A stretch of DNA of 64,000 bases from Profundicola sp048268105 (GCA_048268105.1 JBLWWH010000011.1:1-64000); one strand, 5' to 3'; counted from the first letter of the stretch, positions 16,185 through 24,514 are shown. The notes: generated by a model from the sequence alone, not told the origin. Numbers and translations: made by a program.

Positions 16185-16991
16185 ATGGAGTTAGAAGTAC
16201 TAGGCTATATATCTGCTATTTTAGTTGGCGTTTCATTGGGACTTATTGGTAGTGGCGGATCTATTCTTACGGTTCCTATTTTGGTTTATATGATGTCGGT
16301 TGATCCTGTTTTAGCAACTGCTTACTCCCTATTTGTAGTTGGAGCTACATCCTTGGTTGGAGGCGCTAAGAATATTCTTAATAAGATGGTTGACCTAAAA
16401 ACGGCAATTGTTTTTGGTGTTCCATCTATTATAGCTGTTTATTTGACGAGGGCTTATCTGGTTCCGTTTATTCCAGAGGTGATTTTTAATATTGGAGACT
16501 TTCAATTAACAAAGTCTATTGCCTTGATGCTTCTTTTTGCGATTGTAATGATTTTGGCTTCTATGTCTATGATCAAACCACGCAGGAAAACCAATGATTA
16601 CGACATAGCTGGTATTAAATATAATTATCCATTAGTCTTATTAGAAGGTTCATTGGTTGGTGTTTTAACGGGACTTGTAGGTGCTGGAGGAGGTTTTTTA
16701 ATTATTCCTGCTTTGGTGATTCTCGCCAGAATGCCGATGAAATTAGCTGTTGGAACTTCTCTTCTGATTATTGCTGCCAAATCCCTTTTAGGATTCTTAG
16801 GAGACATACAAGGTGATCGAGATATAGACTGGATGTTATTATCCATTTTCACAAGTTTGTCGGTAGCGGGTATTTTCATTGGAATTTATCTTTCTAAGAA
16901 AATAGATGGAGACAAGCTTAAAACTGGATTCGGCTGGTTTGTGCTTCTCATGGGAGTTTACATAATCATCAAAGAATTATTCCTATTCTAA
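16185..16991 (+). CDS. TauE/SafE-family sulfur-compound exporter
   Basis: A 268-aa inner-membrane protein with about eight hydrophobic segments in two repeats. The characteristic repeats are SLGLIGSGGSILTVPILVY near residue 18 and GLVGAGGGFLIIPALV near residue 162. The TSUP family exports sulfite or organosulfonates, and some members carry thiosulfate. A persulfide dioxygenase gene lies downstream, and its product makes sulfite, so sulfite export is the natural reading. It has its own operator, shared with the next transcription unit. Confidence 0.88.
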   Translation: MELEVLGYISAILVGVSLGLIGSGGSILTVPILVYMMSVDPVLATAYSLFVVGATSLVGGAKNILNKMVDLKTAIVFGVPSIIAVYLTRAYLVPFIPEVIFNIGDFQLTKSIALMLLFAIVMILASMSMIKPRRKTNDYDIAGIKYNYPLVLLEGSLVGVLTGLVGAGGGFLIIPALVILARMPMKLAVGTSLLIIAAKSLLGFLGDIQGDRDIDWMLLSIFTSLSVAGIFIGIYLSKKIDGDKLKTGFGWFVLLMGVYIIIKELFLF

Positions 16992-16996
16992 CAACT

Positions 16997-17041
16997 TGTA
17001 ACCATTGTTACTCAGTAAGTTAATTTTAATAAGTAATATTG
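16997..17041 (+). promoter_or_regulatory. Palindromic operator plus -7 box upstream of the persulfide dioxygenase gene
   Basis: TGTAACCATTGTTACT (16997-17012) is GTAAC-N4-GTTAC. TAATATTG (17034-17041) is one base from TAnnTTTG. The palindrome centre lies 29.5 bp before the -7 box, as at 16121 and 63643. The predicted start leaves a leader of about 85 nt. Confidence 0.75.
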
Positions 17042-17130
17042 CATAAGGTCTGAATACAATTATTTCCTTTAAAAATTTAAAACAGACTATTTAACCTAGG
17101 TGCTATTTGTACCATTAAAAAATATAAATT

Positions 17131-18513
17131 ATGTTATTCGAACACGTTTACGACAAAAGTTTAGCTCAAGCTAGTTATTTCATTGGATGTCAAGTTAAAG
17201 GTGAAGCCATCGTGATTGACCCACAAAGAGATATCGATGTTTATTTAGATTTAGCCAAAGCTAACAATATGAAAATCACGAAAGTTACTGAAACCCATAT
17301 TCATGCTGACTTTTTGAGTGGTTCTAGAGAATTAGTTGCTGCTACAGGCGCAGAGATTTATCTATCTGATGAAGGTGGAGAAGATTGGCAATACGAGTTT
17401 CCACATATTGGGTTGAAACATAATGATAAAATAGAATTAGGAAACTTAACTTTTGAGGTCTTACATACACCTGGACATACGCCAGAGAGTATTAGTTTTC
17501 TTTTGACTGATCATCCTGCTAGTGATGAGCCAGTAATGATTTTTACAGGAGACTTTGTATTTGTTGGTGATGTAGGAAGACCTGATTTATTAGAAAAAGC
17601 AGCAGGTCTAGCAGGTACACAAGACAAAGGCGCAAAACAAATGTACGACTCGATCCAAAGATTTACAGAATTACCTGATCATATTCAAGTTTGGCCAGGA
17701 CACGGCGCGGGTTCAGCTTGTGGAAAATCTTTAGGTGCAGTTCCAAGTTCTACCGTTGGCTACGAAAAGATCCGAAATTGGGCATTTCAATATGAAGATG
17801 ATAAAGAAGGTTTTATAGATTACTTATTAGAAGGACAACCAGAGCCTCCAAAGTATTTTGCGATGATGAAACATCTCAACAAGGTTAATCGCCCATTACT
17901 AGTAGAAGTTCCTCAGCATCCAGAGCTAACCAAAGAACAATTTTTATCGGCTTATGAAAATGGAATGACGGTGATTGACACAAGAAATAAGACCGAATTT
18001 GCAAAAGGATTTATTCCTAATAGCATCAATATCCAAGGGAATAATTCTTTCTCTACTTGGGCAGGTTGGTTTTTGAATTATAAAGAGAAATTTATTCTTG
18101 TAGCAGACGAAAACAACATAGAGGATTTAACGCGTAAATTGATGCGCATTGGATTAGATAATATCTATGGATATATTTCTAATATCGAAGATTTAGGTTT
18201 AGAATTAGAAACGCAGGACATTATTGACATCAGCGAATTTGAATCTTATATTGGAGACGAAAATGCACAAATTGTTGATGTTAGAGGTATTTCTGAATAC
18301 GAAGCTTATCATGTAGAGCGTGCTGATCATATTTTTGTTGGCTCATTACCAGATAATTTAGATAAGCTAGATCAAAACAAACAAATCGTAATTCATTGTC
18401 AGAGTGGTGATAGAGCCACTGTAGCACAGTCTTATTTAGCCAAAAAAGGATTGAAAGACGTTAAAAACTATTCCGCTGGAATGAAAGAATGGATGGCAGA
18501 AAAAGTTAAATAA
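17131..18513 (+). CDS. Persulfide dioxygenase fused to pseudo-rhodanese and rhodanese domains (CstB-like)
   Basis: A 460-aa protein. Residues 1-240 are a metallo-beta-lactamase fold of the ETHE1 type with iron and second-shell residues THIHAD (His56, His58, Asp60), His116, Asp141 and His191. It oxidises glutathione or thiol persulfide to sulfite. Residues about 265-355 look like a rhodanese domain (VIDTRNKTEF) but have ADENN where the catalytic Cys loop should be, so it is probably inactive. Residues 365-460 are a second rhodanese domain with Cys423 in CQSGDRA. The same three-domain order is known from staphylococcal CstB. It probably detoxifies sulfide-derived persulfides, with the TauE protein exporting the sulfite. 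Confidence 0.88.
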   Translation: MLFEHVYDKSLAQASYFIGCQVKGEAIVIDPQRDIDVYLDLAKANNMKITKVTETHIHADFLSGSRELVAATGAEIYLSDEGGEDWQYEFPHIGLKHNDKIELGNLTFEVLHTPGHTPESISFLLTDHPASDEPVMIFTGDFVFVGDVGRPDLLEKAAGLAGTQDKGAKQMYDSIQRFTELPDHIQVWPGHGAGSACGKSLGAVPSSTVGYEKIRNWAFQYEDDKEGFIDYLLEGQPEPPKYFAMMKHLNKVNRPLLVEVPQHPELTKEQFLSAYENGMTVIDTRNKTEFAKGFIPNSINIQGNNSFSTWAGWFLNYKEKFILVADENNIEDLTRKLMRIGLDNIYGYISNIEDLGLELETQDIIDISEFESYIGDENAQIVDVRGISEYEAYHVERADHIFVGSLPDNLDKLDQNKQIVIHCQSGDRATVAQSYLAKKGLKDVKNYSAGMKEWMAEKVK

Positions 18514-18743
18514 TGGATTATAAATTAATTCAACATAATCTATTCAATGGCTGGAACGTCTTTCGCTTGATTCGACTTGCTGTGGGTGCGTTTATTATAT
18601 TTGAAGGTATTCGCACAGAAATGTGGATGATATTAGGGATAGGTATATTGTTTTCTCTTTTAGCTTTATTGAATATGGGAGCTTGCGCTACAGGTAATTG
18701 CGCTGTTCCGCCTAAAGAAAATACATCGTCACAAAAGGAATGA
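18513..18743 (+). CDS. DUF2892 (YgaP-type) membrane protein
   Basis: A 76-aa protein with two membrane segments (LIRLAVGAFIIFEGI, MILGIGILFSLLALL), like the membrane part of the rhodanese YgaP. Two Cys follow the second segment (GACATGNCAVP). Such proteins usually lie beside persulfide-handling genes. The start overlaps the stop of the dioxygenase gene (TAATGG), so the two should be translated together. Its exact role is unknown; docking of the soluble enzyme at the membrane is one possibility. Confidence 0.8.
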   Translation: MDYKLIQHNLFNGWNVFRLIRLAVGAFIIFEGIRTEMWMILGIGILFSLLALLNMGACATGNCAVPPKENTSSQKE

Positions 18744-18831
18744 CGTAATTAATTTCAGAATCTTAGATTGTAATTTTAATAGAACATCTTAAGTAAGGTT
18801 TAAATTTAATAACTTTAGACTTCAACTTAAG

Positions 18832-19814
18832 ATGTTTTTTCAACAAGATCCTGATAAAGTATTTTTAAGGAGTTATTCATCTAGGCTAAACAACACTGGC
18901 TCTATGGCGATTTTTACAATCCAAAAGATTGCTACAAGTTTAATTGCCGAGGGACAAGATCAAATGAGTCGCGTGGCTATTTTTTCTCAAAATTGCCCCG
19001 AATGGACTTTGGCTGACATAGCCTGTATTGAAGCGCGAATTATTAGCGTTCCCATATTTGCCACCAATAATTATGTTCAAACGGAGTTTATTTTAAAAGA
19101 TTCTGGTTCTCAATTGGTTTTTGCAGGTGGCAAAGAGCAATACCAAGAATTATTAAAAGTTAAAAACAAAGAAAATCTTAGAATTATTGTTTTTGATGAT
19201 CAAGTAGATTTAAAAACAGAAAATAGTATTTATTTTAAAGATTGGATTGAGCTTTATGATGATCAAAGTTTAGCGGATGACTTAAATAAAAGAACTGCTT
19301 CAATCAATGAGTTTGACTTTACAACCTTAATCTACACAAGTGGTACAACGGGCGAACTGGTCGATTAGATGAGGATAGTTTCTTATATATCACCGATAGA
19401 ATTAAGCAATTAATTAAAGTAGCGAACGGTAAATATATTGCACCTCAACTTGCAGAAGGCCGCTTGTCTCAAAGCCGCTTTATTGCTCAAGCTATGATTA
19501 TTGGAGGAGGAAGATCTTATGTTTCTGGTTTATTTACTTTAGACCAAGAATATGTGGAAGAGTGGGCAAAAGAACAAGGAATAAATTATGATAATTTCGA
19601 GGAGTTAGCTCAAAATAAAGACTTGCTTAAAGCTATTAATACTTCTATCAACGAAGAACAAAAGGATTTATCAAATTATGAAAAAGTAAAAAGATTTAGG
19701 GTTTTAGCTCATGTGTTTTCTATGGAAAAAAATGAATTGGCTCCCACCTTAAAACTAAAGAGAAAAGTGATTGAAAAGAATTATGCTGACGTCATAAACA
19801 CGCTTTATAAATAA
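18832..19814 (+). pseudogene. Broken long-chain acyl-CoA synthetase (AMP-binding) with internal deletion
   Basis: The first frame (18832-19368) has the N-terminal part of an AMP-forming ligase (VAIFSQNCPEWTLADIACIE) and runs into the P-loop TLIYTSGTTGE, then stops within a few codons. The sequence continues in another frame from about 19356 with GRLDEDSFLYITDRIKQLIK and KYIAPQ, the C-terminal part, to 19814. The family is near 590 residues, so about 800 bp covering the adenylation core are missing and the frame is lost at the seam near 19355. The sequence around the start (LNNTGSMAIF) also departs from the family. The gene should not be functional. Confidence 0.85.
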
Positions 19815-19832
19815 GAAATTGAAGCTCAAAGA

Positions 19833-19867
19833 AATAAGCTCAAAGACGCGAAATCTTTGAGCTTATT
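19833..19867. terminator. Hairpin between convergent genes
   Basis: AATAAGCTCAAAGA (19833-19846) pairs perfectly with TCTTTGAGCTTATT (19854-19867) around a 7-nt loop. Only a weak T-rich tail follows. A second copy of the arm segment AAGCTCAAAG lies just upstream at 19822-19831. Confidence 0.6.
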
Positions 19868-19900
19868 AAGTTTTAAGTTTATGTAGAAATTAAATAAATC

Positions 19901-21667
19901 CTACTTAACTAAAGCTTTAGTTGACTGATTCTTTCTATTGATGAAATAAACACCTTTAGGTAAGTTTTTCAAGCTTAATTTTTGGTTATTTCTAACCGAT
20001 TTTAGTGTTTGAACCAACTTCCCTTCTAGGTTATAAATATTTAAAGTCTCAGCCTTAGATAAACCATCAACGTAAAAAACATTATTTGTAATGGGATTAG
20101 GATAAACTTTAAATTCATTACGCTCTTCAGTTACATCAGATACATCTAAAGTTTCATAACAAGTCCAAGACAGGTCATCGAATGAAACTCTATTGGAAGT
20201 GGTAGAATCCACTAACTCGATTGTGAAATCACCCGCCACATTAATATTTTCGATGGTATAAGTACTTGGTTCATCTGAATAAGGAATTTGTCCTTTTACT
20301 TCTCCATTAATTTTTAATGTATAATAACCATCGGAACCATTAAATGGCAAATAAGTTCTAACACTTAATGAACCGATACCTCCACTAATGATTGATGTAG
20401 TTAGGCTTCCCTTTCTAATGCAGATAGATTTATCATTGTCTCCGTCGATATAAATCTGACGGTCGGTTCTTGCATTGGTTGCATTCCAAACGATACCATT
20501 GTTAGTCCAAGTTCTGTTGGTATAACTAGAAGCTGGCGGGTTCCCTCCCGTTGACGGAATATTCTCAAAATCCTCAACGCCACAAGTTGCTCCACTTCCA
20601 CCTTCTCCGGTATTGGTAGTTTGACCTTGAATGGTTTCACTCATCTCTGATCTATTTCCAGCTGCATCAAACGCCGCCACCGAAATATCATAGGTTGTAT
20701 CAGGTTGTAAACCATTAATCATTACACTATTTGTATAAACGTTTGCATAAAATTCTCCATCTACATAAACATCATAACCTGCAACACCCATGTTGTCTGT
20801 AGATGCATCCCATTGTACTGAAAGACTAGTATCAGTTGCATAAGTCAGCTCTAAGTTTTGTGGTACAGAAGGATTAATTTCATCTGGCGTACCATCATCC
20901 CCAAAGCTATTTGGCCATTTATTTTCTGCCGGTAAGCCTCCCCAAATAACCGTTGCTAAATAAGGATTATCAATAAATGGATTTCTATTATTCTGAACAT
21001 CCGCCACGATATTATTACGTTGAATCTCGAATTCAGAAACAGGATCTTCTACGTTCCATTTCAACAGAATATCTGGGAAATCACTAGCATAAGTAGCCGG
21101 TGGGAAAGTGATATTCAAAGGCTGTGCTCTATTTTGATATCGCACATACATGTACATAATAATACGCGCCACATCTCCTTTCCATTCGTCGCCCGGATAC
21201 CAACCACCACGATTGGTTCTGTATGCCGTAGGCCCAAATCCATCATCAAACGAATAATTACTACGCATACTATTCAAACGGATGTCAGACGGCCTAATAT
21301 GATGTCCATCTGCTCCAGGTCCAGAGTTTCCTAAATTAGGCGTTCCCTTTGATTTAGCATAAACATGCTCTCTGTTCCAATCGCCATTTACCGATCTACT
21401 ACGCTGATGCGTTCCCGAAGCTTCAGACCCATAAATCAATAAGATGTTATTTGGATTATTTGGATCTTTATCACTGATTTTAACCAGATCTCTAACCTCT
21501 GAATAATTAATCACATTGGTGTGGGTACTGGTGATTAGGCTCGTTAATTGCGCCTTCATTTCATTTCCAGTTTTTGTAAAGTCTATAGGGTCGTAATAGG
21601 GCGGTGCATATTGTGTAAATGCCACTACAGATAAAATAAACTGGAGTAAACTTAATTTAAATTTCAT
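19901..21667 (-). CDS. Secreted endonuclease I-type nuclease with fibronectin III and T9SS sorting domains
   Basis: A 588-aa protein with signal peptide (LLQFILSVVAFTQ). Residues about 30-255 are an endonuclease I (EndA/NucM) domain with NREHVYAKS (99-105) and GADGHHIRPSD (118-128), the beta-beta-metal catalytic signature. Residues 265-350 are a fibronectin III domain (VPQNLELTY, LQPDTTYDISVAAFDAAGN). A beta-sandwich region follows. Residues 517-588 (FKVYPNPITNN, LPKGVYFI) are a type A T9SS C-terminal signal. It should be exported across the outer membrane by the SprA/PorZ system and digest extracellular DNA, for nutrition or biofilm turnover. It starts 8 bp after the MnmA-like gene. Confidence 0.92.
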   Translation of the reverse strand: MKFKLSLLQFILSVVAFTQYAPPYYDPIDFTKTGNEMKAQLTSLITSTHTNVINYSEVRDLVKISDKDPNNPNNILLIYGSEASGTHQRSRSVNGDWNREHVYAKSKGTPNLGNSGPGADGHHIRPSDIRLNSMRSNYSFDDGFGPTAYRTNRGGWYPGDEWKGDVARIIMYMYVRYQNRAQPLNITFPPATYASDFPDILLKWNVEDPVSEFEIQRNNIVADVQNNRNPFIDNPYLATVIWGGLPAENKWPNSFGDDGTPDEINPSVPQNLELTYATDTSLSVQWDASTDNMGVAGYDVYVDGEFYANVYTNSVMINGLQPDTTYDISVAAFDAAGNRSEMSETIQGQTTNTGEGGSGATCGVEDFENIPSTGGNPPASSYTNRTWTNNGIVWNATNARTDRQIYIDGDNDKSICIRKGSLTTSIISGGIGSLSVRTYLPFNGSDGYYTLKINGEVKGQIPYSDEPSTYTIENINVAGDFTIELVDSTTSNRVSFDDLSWTCYETLDVSDVTEERNEFKVYPNPITNNVFYVDGLSKAETLNIYNLEGKLVQTLKSVRNNQKLSLKNLPKGVYFINRKNQSTKALVK

Positions 21668-21675
21668 ATTTTGTA

Positions 21676-22218
21676 TTAATTAAATTCTAAGATTTTTTGA
21701 TCTTTAAAGAAAACTTTAGCCCTCTGATTTATCATAGACAAATGAATTCTTTGTTGAAACTTGAAGTAAATATCATCTTCAAAAAAGAAGAAATCAGCTA
21801 AATGCATTGATTCCTCTTCTCCGAAGAAAAGTTCAACTCTATGCCCATGAAGCTGATTGATTTCGGATATTGAAAAATGAGGACTCCATTGTACCTTAGC
21901 TTTAGAGACTCTAATCACTTCGCGCTCTAAGCCTGGATGATCTAAACCTGCGCCTACAAAAAGTTGATTATGTTCTAGGTTTTTCGCAATCACATAAAGT
22001 GGTTTATCTTTTCCGCCAACATTGATTCCTTTTCTCTGTCCTAGATTAAATTCATCCAATCCATAATGCTCACCTACCAAGAATCCATCGAACAAGCTAT
22101 ATGGTAAAGGTTCTGACTTGAATTTAAGTTCTGTCTCCAAGGAAGCAAAACTTGTCACTGGCTTTTTATAGACTTCTGCCTGTTTCGGGATTTCAACAAT
22201 TTGACCTGTATGAGTCAT
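21676..22218 (-). CDS. Stand-alone MnmA C-terminal-domain-like protein (no PP-loop domain)
   Basis: A 180-aa protein. GFLVGEHYGLDEFNLGQRKG, INVGG, PLYVIAKN and VGAGLDHPGL (residues about 47-98) match in order the central/C-terminal region of the tRNA 2-thiouridylase MnmA (GEHxGLxxxTLGQRKGLxIGG, HPxL). The tail INQRAKVFFKDQKILEF matches the PGQxAVFY end. The N-terminal ATP-pyrophosphatase domain and both catalytic cysteines are absent. ATG 22218 is chosen over TTG 22242. Upstream sequence to the slyD terminator contains no PP-loop remnant, so it is not a recent truncation. Function unknown; an RNA-binding or accessory role is possible. Confidence 0.75.
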   Translation of the reverse strand: MTHTGQIVEIPKQAEVYKKPVTSFASLETELKFKSEPLPYSLFDGFLVGEHYGLDEFNLGQRKGINVGGKDKPLYVIAKNLEHNQLFVGAGLDHPGLEREVIRVSKAKVQWSPHFSISEINQLHGHRVELFFGEEESMHLADFFFFEDDIYFKFQQRIHLSMINQRAKVFFKDQKILEFN

Positions 22219-22313
22219 AATGGATTTAAAAATAGTTGGCAAAAGTATGAATTAGCATTCAAGTTTTTAAACTAATGCTTATGATGAATGTATGCTTAAC
22301 CTACATAGGCGCA

Positions 22314-22346
22314 ACAAAAAAAACTCACAAGTGATATTCTTGTGAG
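22314..22346 (-). terminator. Rho-independent terminator after the FKBP gene
   Basis: CTCACAAG (22324-22331) and CTTGTGAG (22339-22346) form an 8-bp stem with a 7-nt loop. On the minus strand a T-run (A-run 22316-22323 on plus) follows. Confidence 0.8.
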
Positions 22347-22397
22347 CTTTAGCTAATGAATTTTTATATCATCATCCGAAGATTACTTCAATCTACA

Positions 22398-22826
22398 TTA
22401 TTTAATTTCTAATAGTTCTAATTCAAAAGTAAGATCCTGACCAGCCAATGGGTGATTAGCATCTACTACAATAAAATCATCCTCTACTTTAGCGATACGT
22501 AGCTGATGTTCAGAACCATCTGGGTTTTTAGAAACCAGTCCCATTCCCACTTCTGGTTTAATTTCCTGCGGAAGGCTTTCCATAGGAATTTGTTGGAAAA
22601 GATCCTCGCGAACCTCACCATAAGCTTCTTCTTTTGTGATTGTGAAAGTTTTCTTTTCGTTTACTTTCATGTCTACTAATCCTTTTTCGAAGCCAGGAAT
22701 CAATTGACCTTCTCCAAGCTTAACTTCTAAAGGCTCACGTTGTAGAGAGCTATCGAATACTTGTCCGTCGCTTAATTTTCCTGTGTAATGAAGCTTTACA
22801 GTTTCATTTCCTTTTACTTGACTCAT
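22398..22826 (-). CDS. FKBP-type peptidyl-prolyl isomerase, SlyD-like
   Basis: A 142-aa cytoplasmic folding enzyme. The FKBP start ETVKLHYTGKLSDGQVFDSS and LIPGFEKGLVDMKV form the catalytic barrel. The middle EAYGEVREDLFQQIPMESL is the inserted flap domain typical of SlyD-type chaperone-isomerases. The C-terminus VVDANHPLAGQDLTFELELLEI is the family end. The His-rich metal-binding tail of E. coli SlyD is absent. It is a single-gene unit with its own promoter box and terminator. Confidence 0.92.
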   Translation of the reverse strand: MSQVKGNETVKLHYTGKLSDGQVFDSSLQREPLEVKLGEGQLIPGFEKGLVDMKVNEKKTFTITKEEAYGEVREDLFQQIPMESLPQEIKPEVGMGLVSKNPDGSEHQLRIAKVEDDFIVVDANHPLAGQDLTFELELLEIK

Positions 22827-23286
22827 AAATTTGTTTTTACGATTTTTTCTAAGTGAGCAAAACTATGGGTTTGAAACGCCAATCCCACAGAATTAAGCAC
22901 TTAATCTCAAAGTTTAAGAGAATGTTAACGTTATTTAAGCCTCTAATTGGATTAAAATAGCAGAATTGTTGGGAATTGAAGATTTAAGAGTAATTATAAC
23001 TCATTGATCAAATACATGGTTTTTTTCTTCTAAACTTATTTCCCTTGTGTAAATCCTTTAGAAAAACGTTTGATTTGCTTTATCCTATTATATATTTTTC
23101 CTTTTTACAACATCGCTTATTGAAATATTAGTTATAACAAAATACCTATTTGAAGAATAATATCTACCATCCAGATAAGTGGCTATATTTTAGGAATTCC
23201 TCTTTTGGTGAGAGATTAAGGCCATCTAAGCACTAATTAAGGAATGCTCTTACTATTAATTCGTCATCGTCGCTTTCTATAAAATA
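22827..23286. other. Intergenic region without recognisable gene
   Basis: About 460 bp of AT-rich DNA. It holds the slyD promoter at one end and the frameshifted small gene's end at the other. I see no tRNA, repeat or coding stretch between 22870 and 23280. Confidence 0.4.
22858..22865 (-). promoter_or_regulatory. Candidate -7 box for the slyD-like gene
   Basis: Minus strand TAGTTTTG matches TAnnTTTG, with TTGGCG about 17 bp upstream as a possible -33 element. Predicted leader is about 27 nt. Confidence 0.5.
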
Positions 23287-23668
23287 TCATCTAAACTCAC
23301 TAAAATCTTGACGGTATTTCGTTTTACCGAAGTTTTGTATGCTGGTTTTGTTAGTTATGACCAAAATTAACCTTAATTCTCCCCAATAGTTATCTCTTAC
23401 ATAGTGAAAGTCCTCCGTATTTTTATAATCTATAGAAGACCATCTTTGTATAATAAAAATAGGTAGAGATAGGATTTAAAGTTTCGACTATTCTCTTTGG
23501 AGTTATCCCATATTTCAACCATTTTTCTATAAGTGCCTCCAAATCATCAAAAGCAGCTGATATAGTATGATGTGACACCCTACTATAATAATGCTGCAAG
23601 ACATATCCTTGATGCTGATGTTCTATAAGCAAATAAGCGTGATGCGGTACTTTAAATACAGATCCCAT
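23287..23668 (-). pseudogene. Small hypothetical gene with probable frameshift
   Basis: The frame from ATG 23668 encodes 81 residues (MGSVFKVPHHAYLLIEHQHQ) and stops at 23423 after TYFYYTKMVFYRL. Shifting frame near 23455, next to a run of five T, opens a further protein-like stretch RWSSIDYKNTEDFHYVRDN, then YWGELRLILVITNKTS and FGKTKYRQDFSEF, ending at TGA 23287-23289. Together they would give one protein of about 125 residues. The first part follows a lipoprotein gene with a TAATG overlap. No family recognised. A real frameshift, a sequencing error or two unrelated frames are the alternatives. Confidence 0.5.
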
Positions 23669-23970
23669 TACCAATCACAGTTTGAATTATTAATTAAGCT
23701 CACTTGATATTCTTTATCTCGGTCATCTACAAAACTAGCTTCTCCTCCTGAAATATTAGGTGGATCAAAATGATCCTCATCTAACCAACCTCCATTGGGC
23801 CAATAAATCTTAACTAATTCCCCATTTTTAACATCCACCTTTAAAGTGTAGGTTTTATTACTGCCAGAAGATGGATTATAAACTTGAACCTCAGCACAGG
23901 ACGAGTCTTTTGGAGGATTACAAGAGAATATGAGTGCAAAAAGACTAAAAGAGAGAAAAATCTTTATCAT
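23668..23970 (-). CDS. Small lipoprotein of unknown function
   Basis: A 100-aa protein with signal and lipobox ALIFSCNP (Cys17). The mature part has VQVYNPSSGSNKTYTLKVDV and ends NNSNCDW, so two further cysteines may pair. No family recognised. The stop overlaps the start of the following small frameshifted gene (TAATGG), so the two formed a coupled pair, possibly an effector-immunity or envelope pair. Function is not evident. Confidence 0.65.
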   Translation of the reverse strand: MIKIFLSFSLFALIFSCNPPKDSSCAEVQVYNPSSGSNKTYTLKVDVKNGELVKIYWPNGGWLDEDHFDPPNISGGEASFVDDRDKEYQVSLINNSNCDW

Positions 23971-24152
23971 AAATAAATTGGGTTAAGGCTTAGTTTAATT
24001 AAATATACTAAAATATTTTTTTAGATAACACCAACCTCTTGAATCATAATAAGTATTTAGAGTGAATGTTATAGCCAGACTGTAAAGGAATATTCAGTTG
24101 GGAAATTTATAATTACACACATGTGTTACAATTGTGTTACTATCATAAACAT

Positions 24153-24191
24153 AAAAAGCCACCATCCCGATAGAAATCGAAATAAGTGGCT
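24153..24191 (-). terminator. Terminator downstream of the tRNA genes
   Basis: On the minus strand AGCCAC (24191-24186) pairs with GTGGCT (24162-24157), with inner pairing of CGATTTC/ATCGGG-type sequences. It is followed by TTTTTAT. It lies just after tRNA-Asn. Confidence 0.6.
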
Positions 24192-24202
24192 GTGCTTAAA
24201 TG

Positions 24203-24276
24203 CTCCCCCTCTTGGGCTCGAACCAAGGACCCTCTGATTAACAGTCAGATGCTCTAACCAGCTGAGCTAAGGAGGA
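24203..24276 (-). tRNA. tRNA-Asn (GTT)
   Basis: Minus strand 74 nt. The acceptor stem TCCTCCT pairs with AGGGGGA, the D arm is AGCTCAGCTGGTTAGAGC, the anticodon loop is CTGTTAA with anticodon GTT, and the T arm is CTTGG-TTCGAGC-CCAAG. The CCA end is not encoded. It lies 103 bp downstream of tRNA-Pro on the same strand. Confidence 0.93.
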
Positions 24277-24379
24277 ATGCTGTAAAAGCGGATGCAAATA
24301 TAAATTAAGTTTTTATAATTGCAAAAATATTTTCAAAATTTTTTAAATTATTTTTTCTCTACTTCAAAAAACTACTCCG

Positions 24380-24453
24380 TCGGGATGACTGGATTCGAAC
24401 CAGCGACCACACGCACCCCATGCGTGTACGCTACCAGACTGCGCCACATCCCG
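24380..24453 (-). tRNA. tRNA-Pro (GGG)
   Basis: Minus strand 74 nt. The acceptor stem CGGGATG pairs with CATCCCG, the D arm is GGCGCAGTCTGGTAGCGT, the anticodon stem CACGC/GCGTG encloses the loop ATGGGGT with anticodon GGG, and the T arm is CTGG-TTCGAAT-CCAG. Discriminator A; CCA not encoded. Confidence 0.93.
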
Positions 24454-24514
24454 AATTGGCGAGCCCAAAATTAAAACTTATTTTCAATTATCAAAAATAA
24501 TGTGGGAGAAAAAT

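Noticed and set aside
20401..20640. 79-codon minus-strand frame within the endonuclease gene
   Set aside because: It is an overlapping frame of the fibronectin/linker region with no independent support.
24117..24142. Possible further GTAAC/GTTAC operator near the tRNA genes (two GTTAC in GTGTTACAATTGTGTTAC)
   Set aside because: The two GTTAC copies are direct, not inverted, and no -7 box stands at the required spacing.
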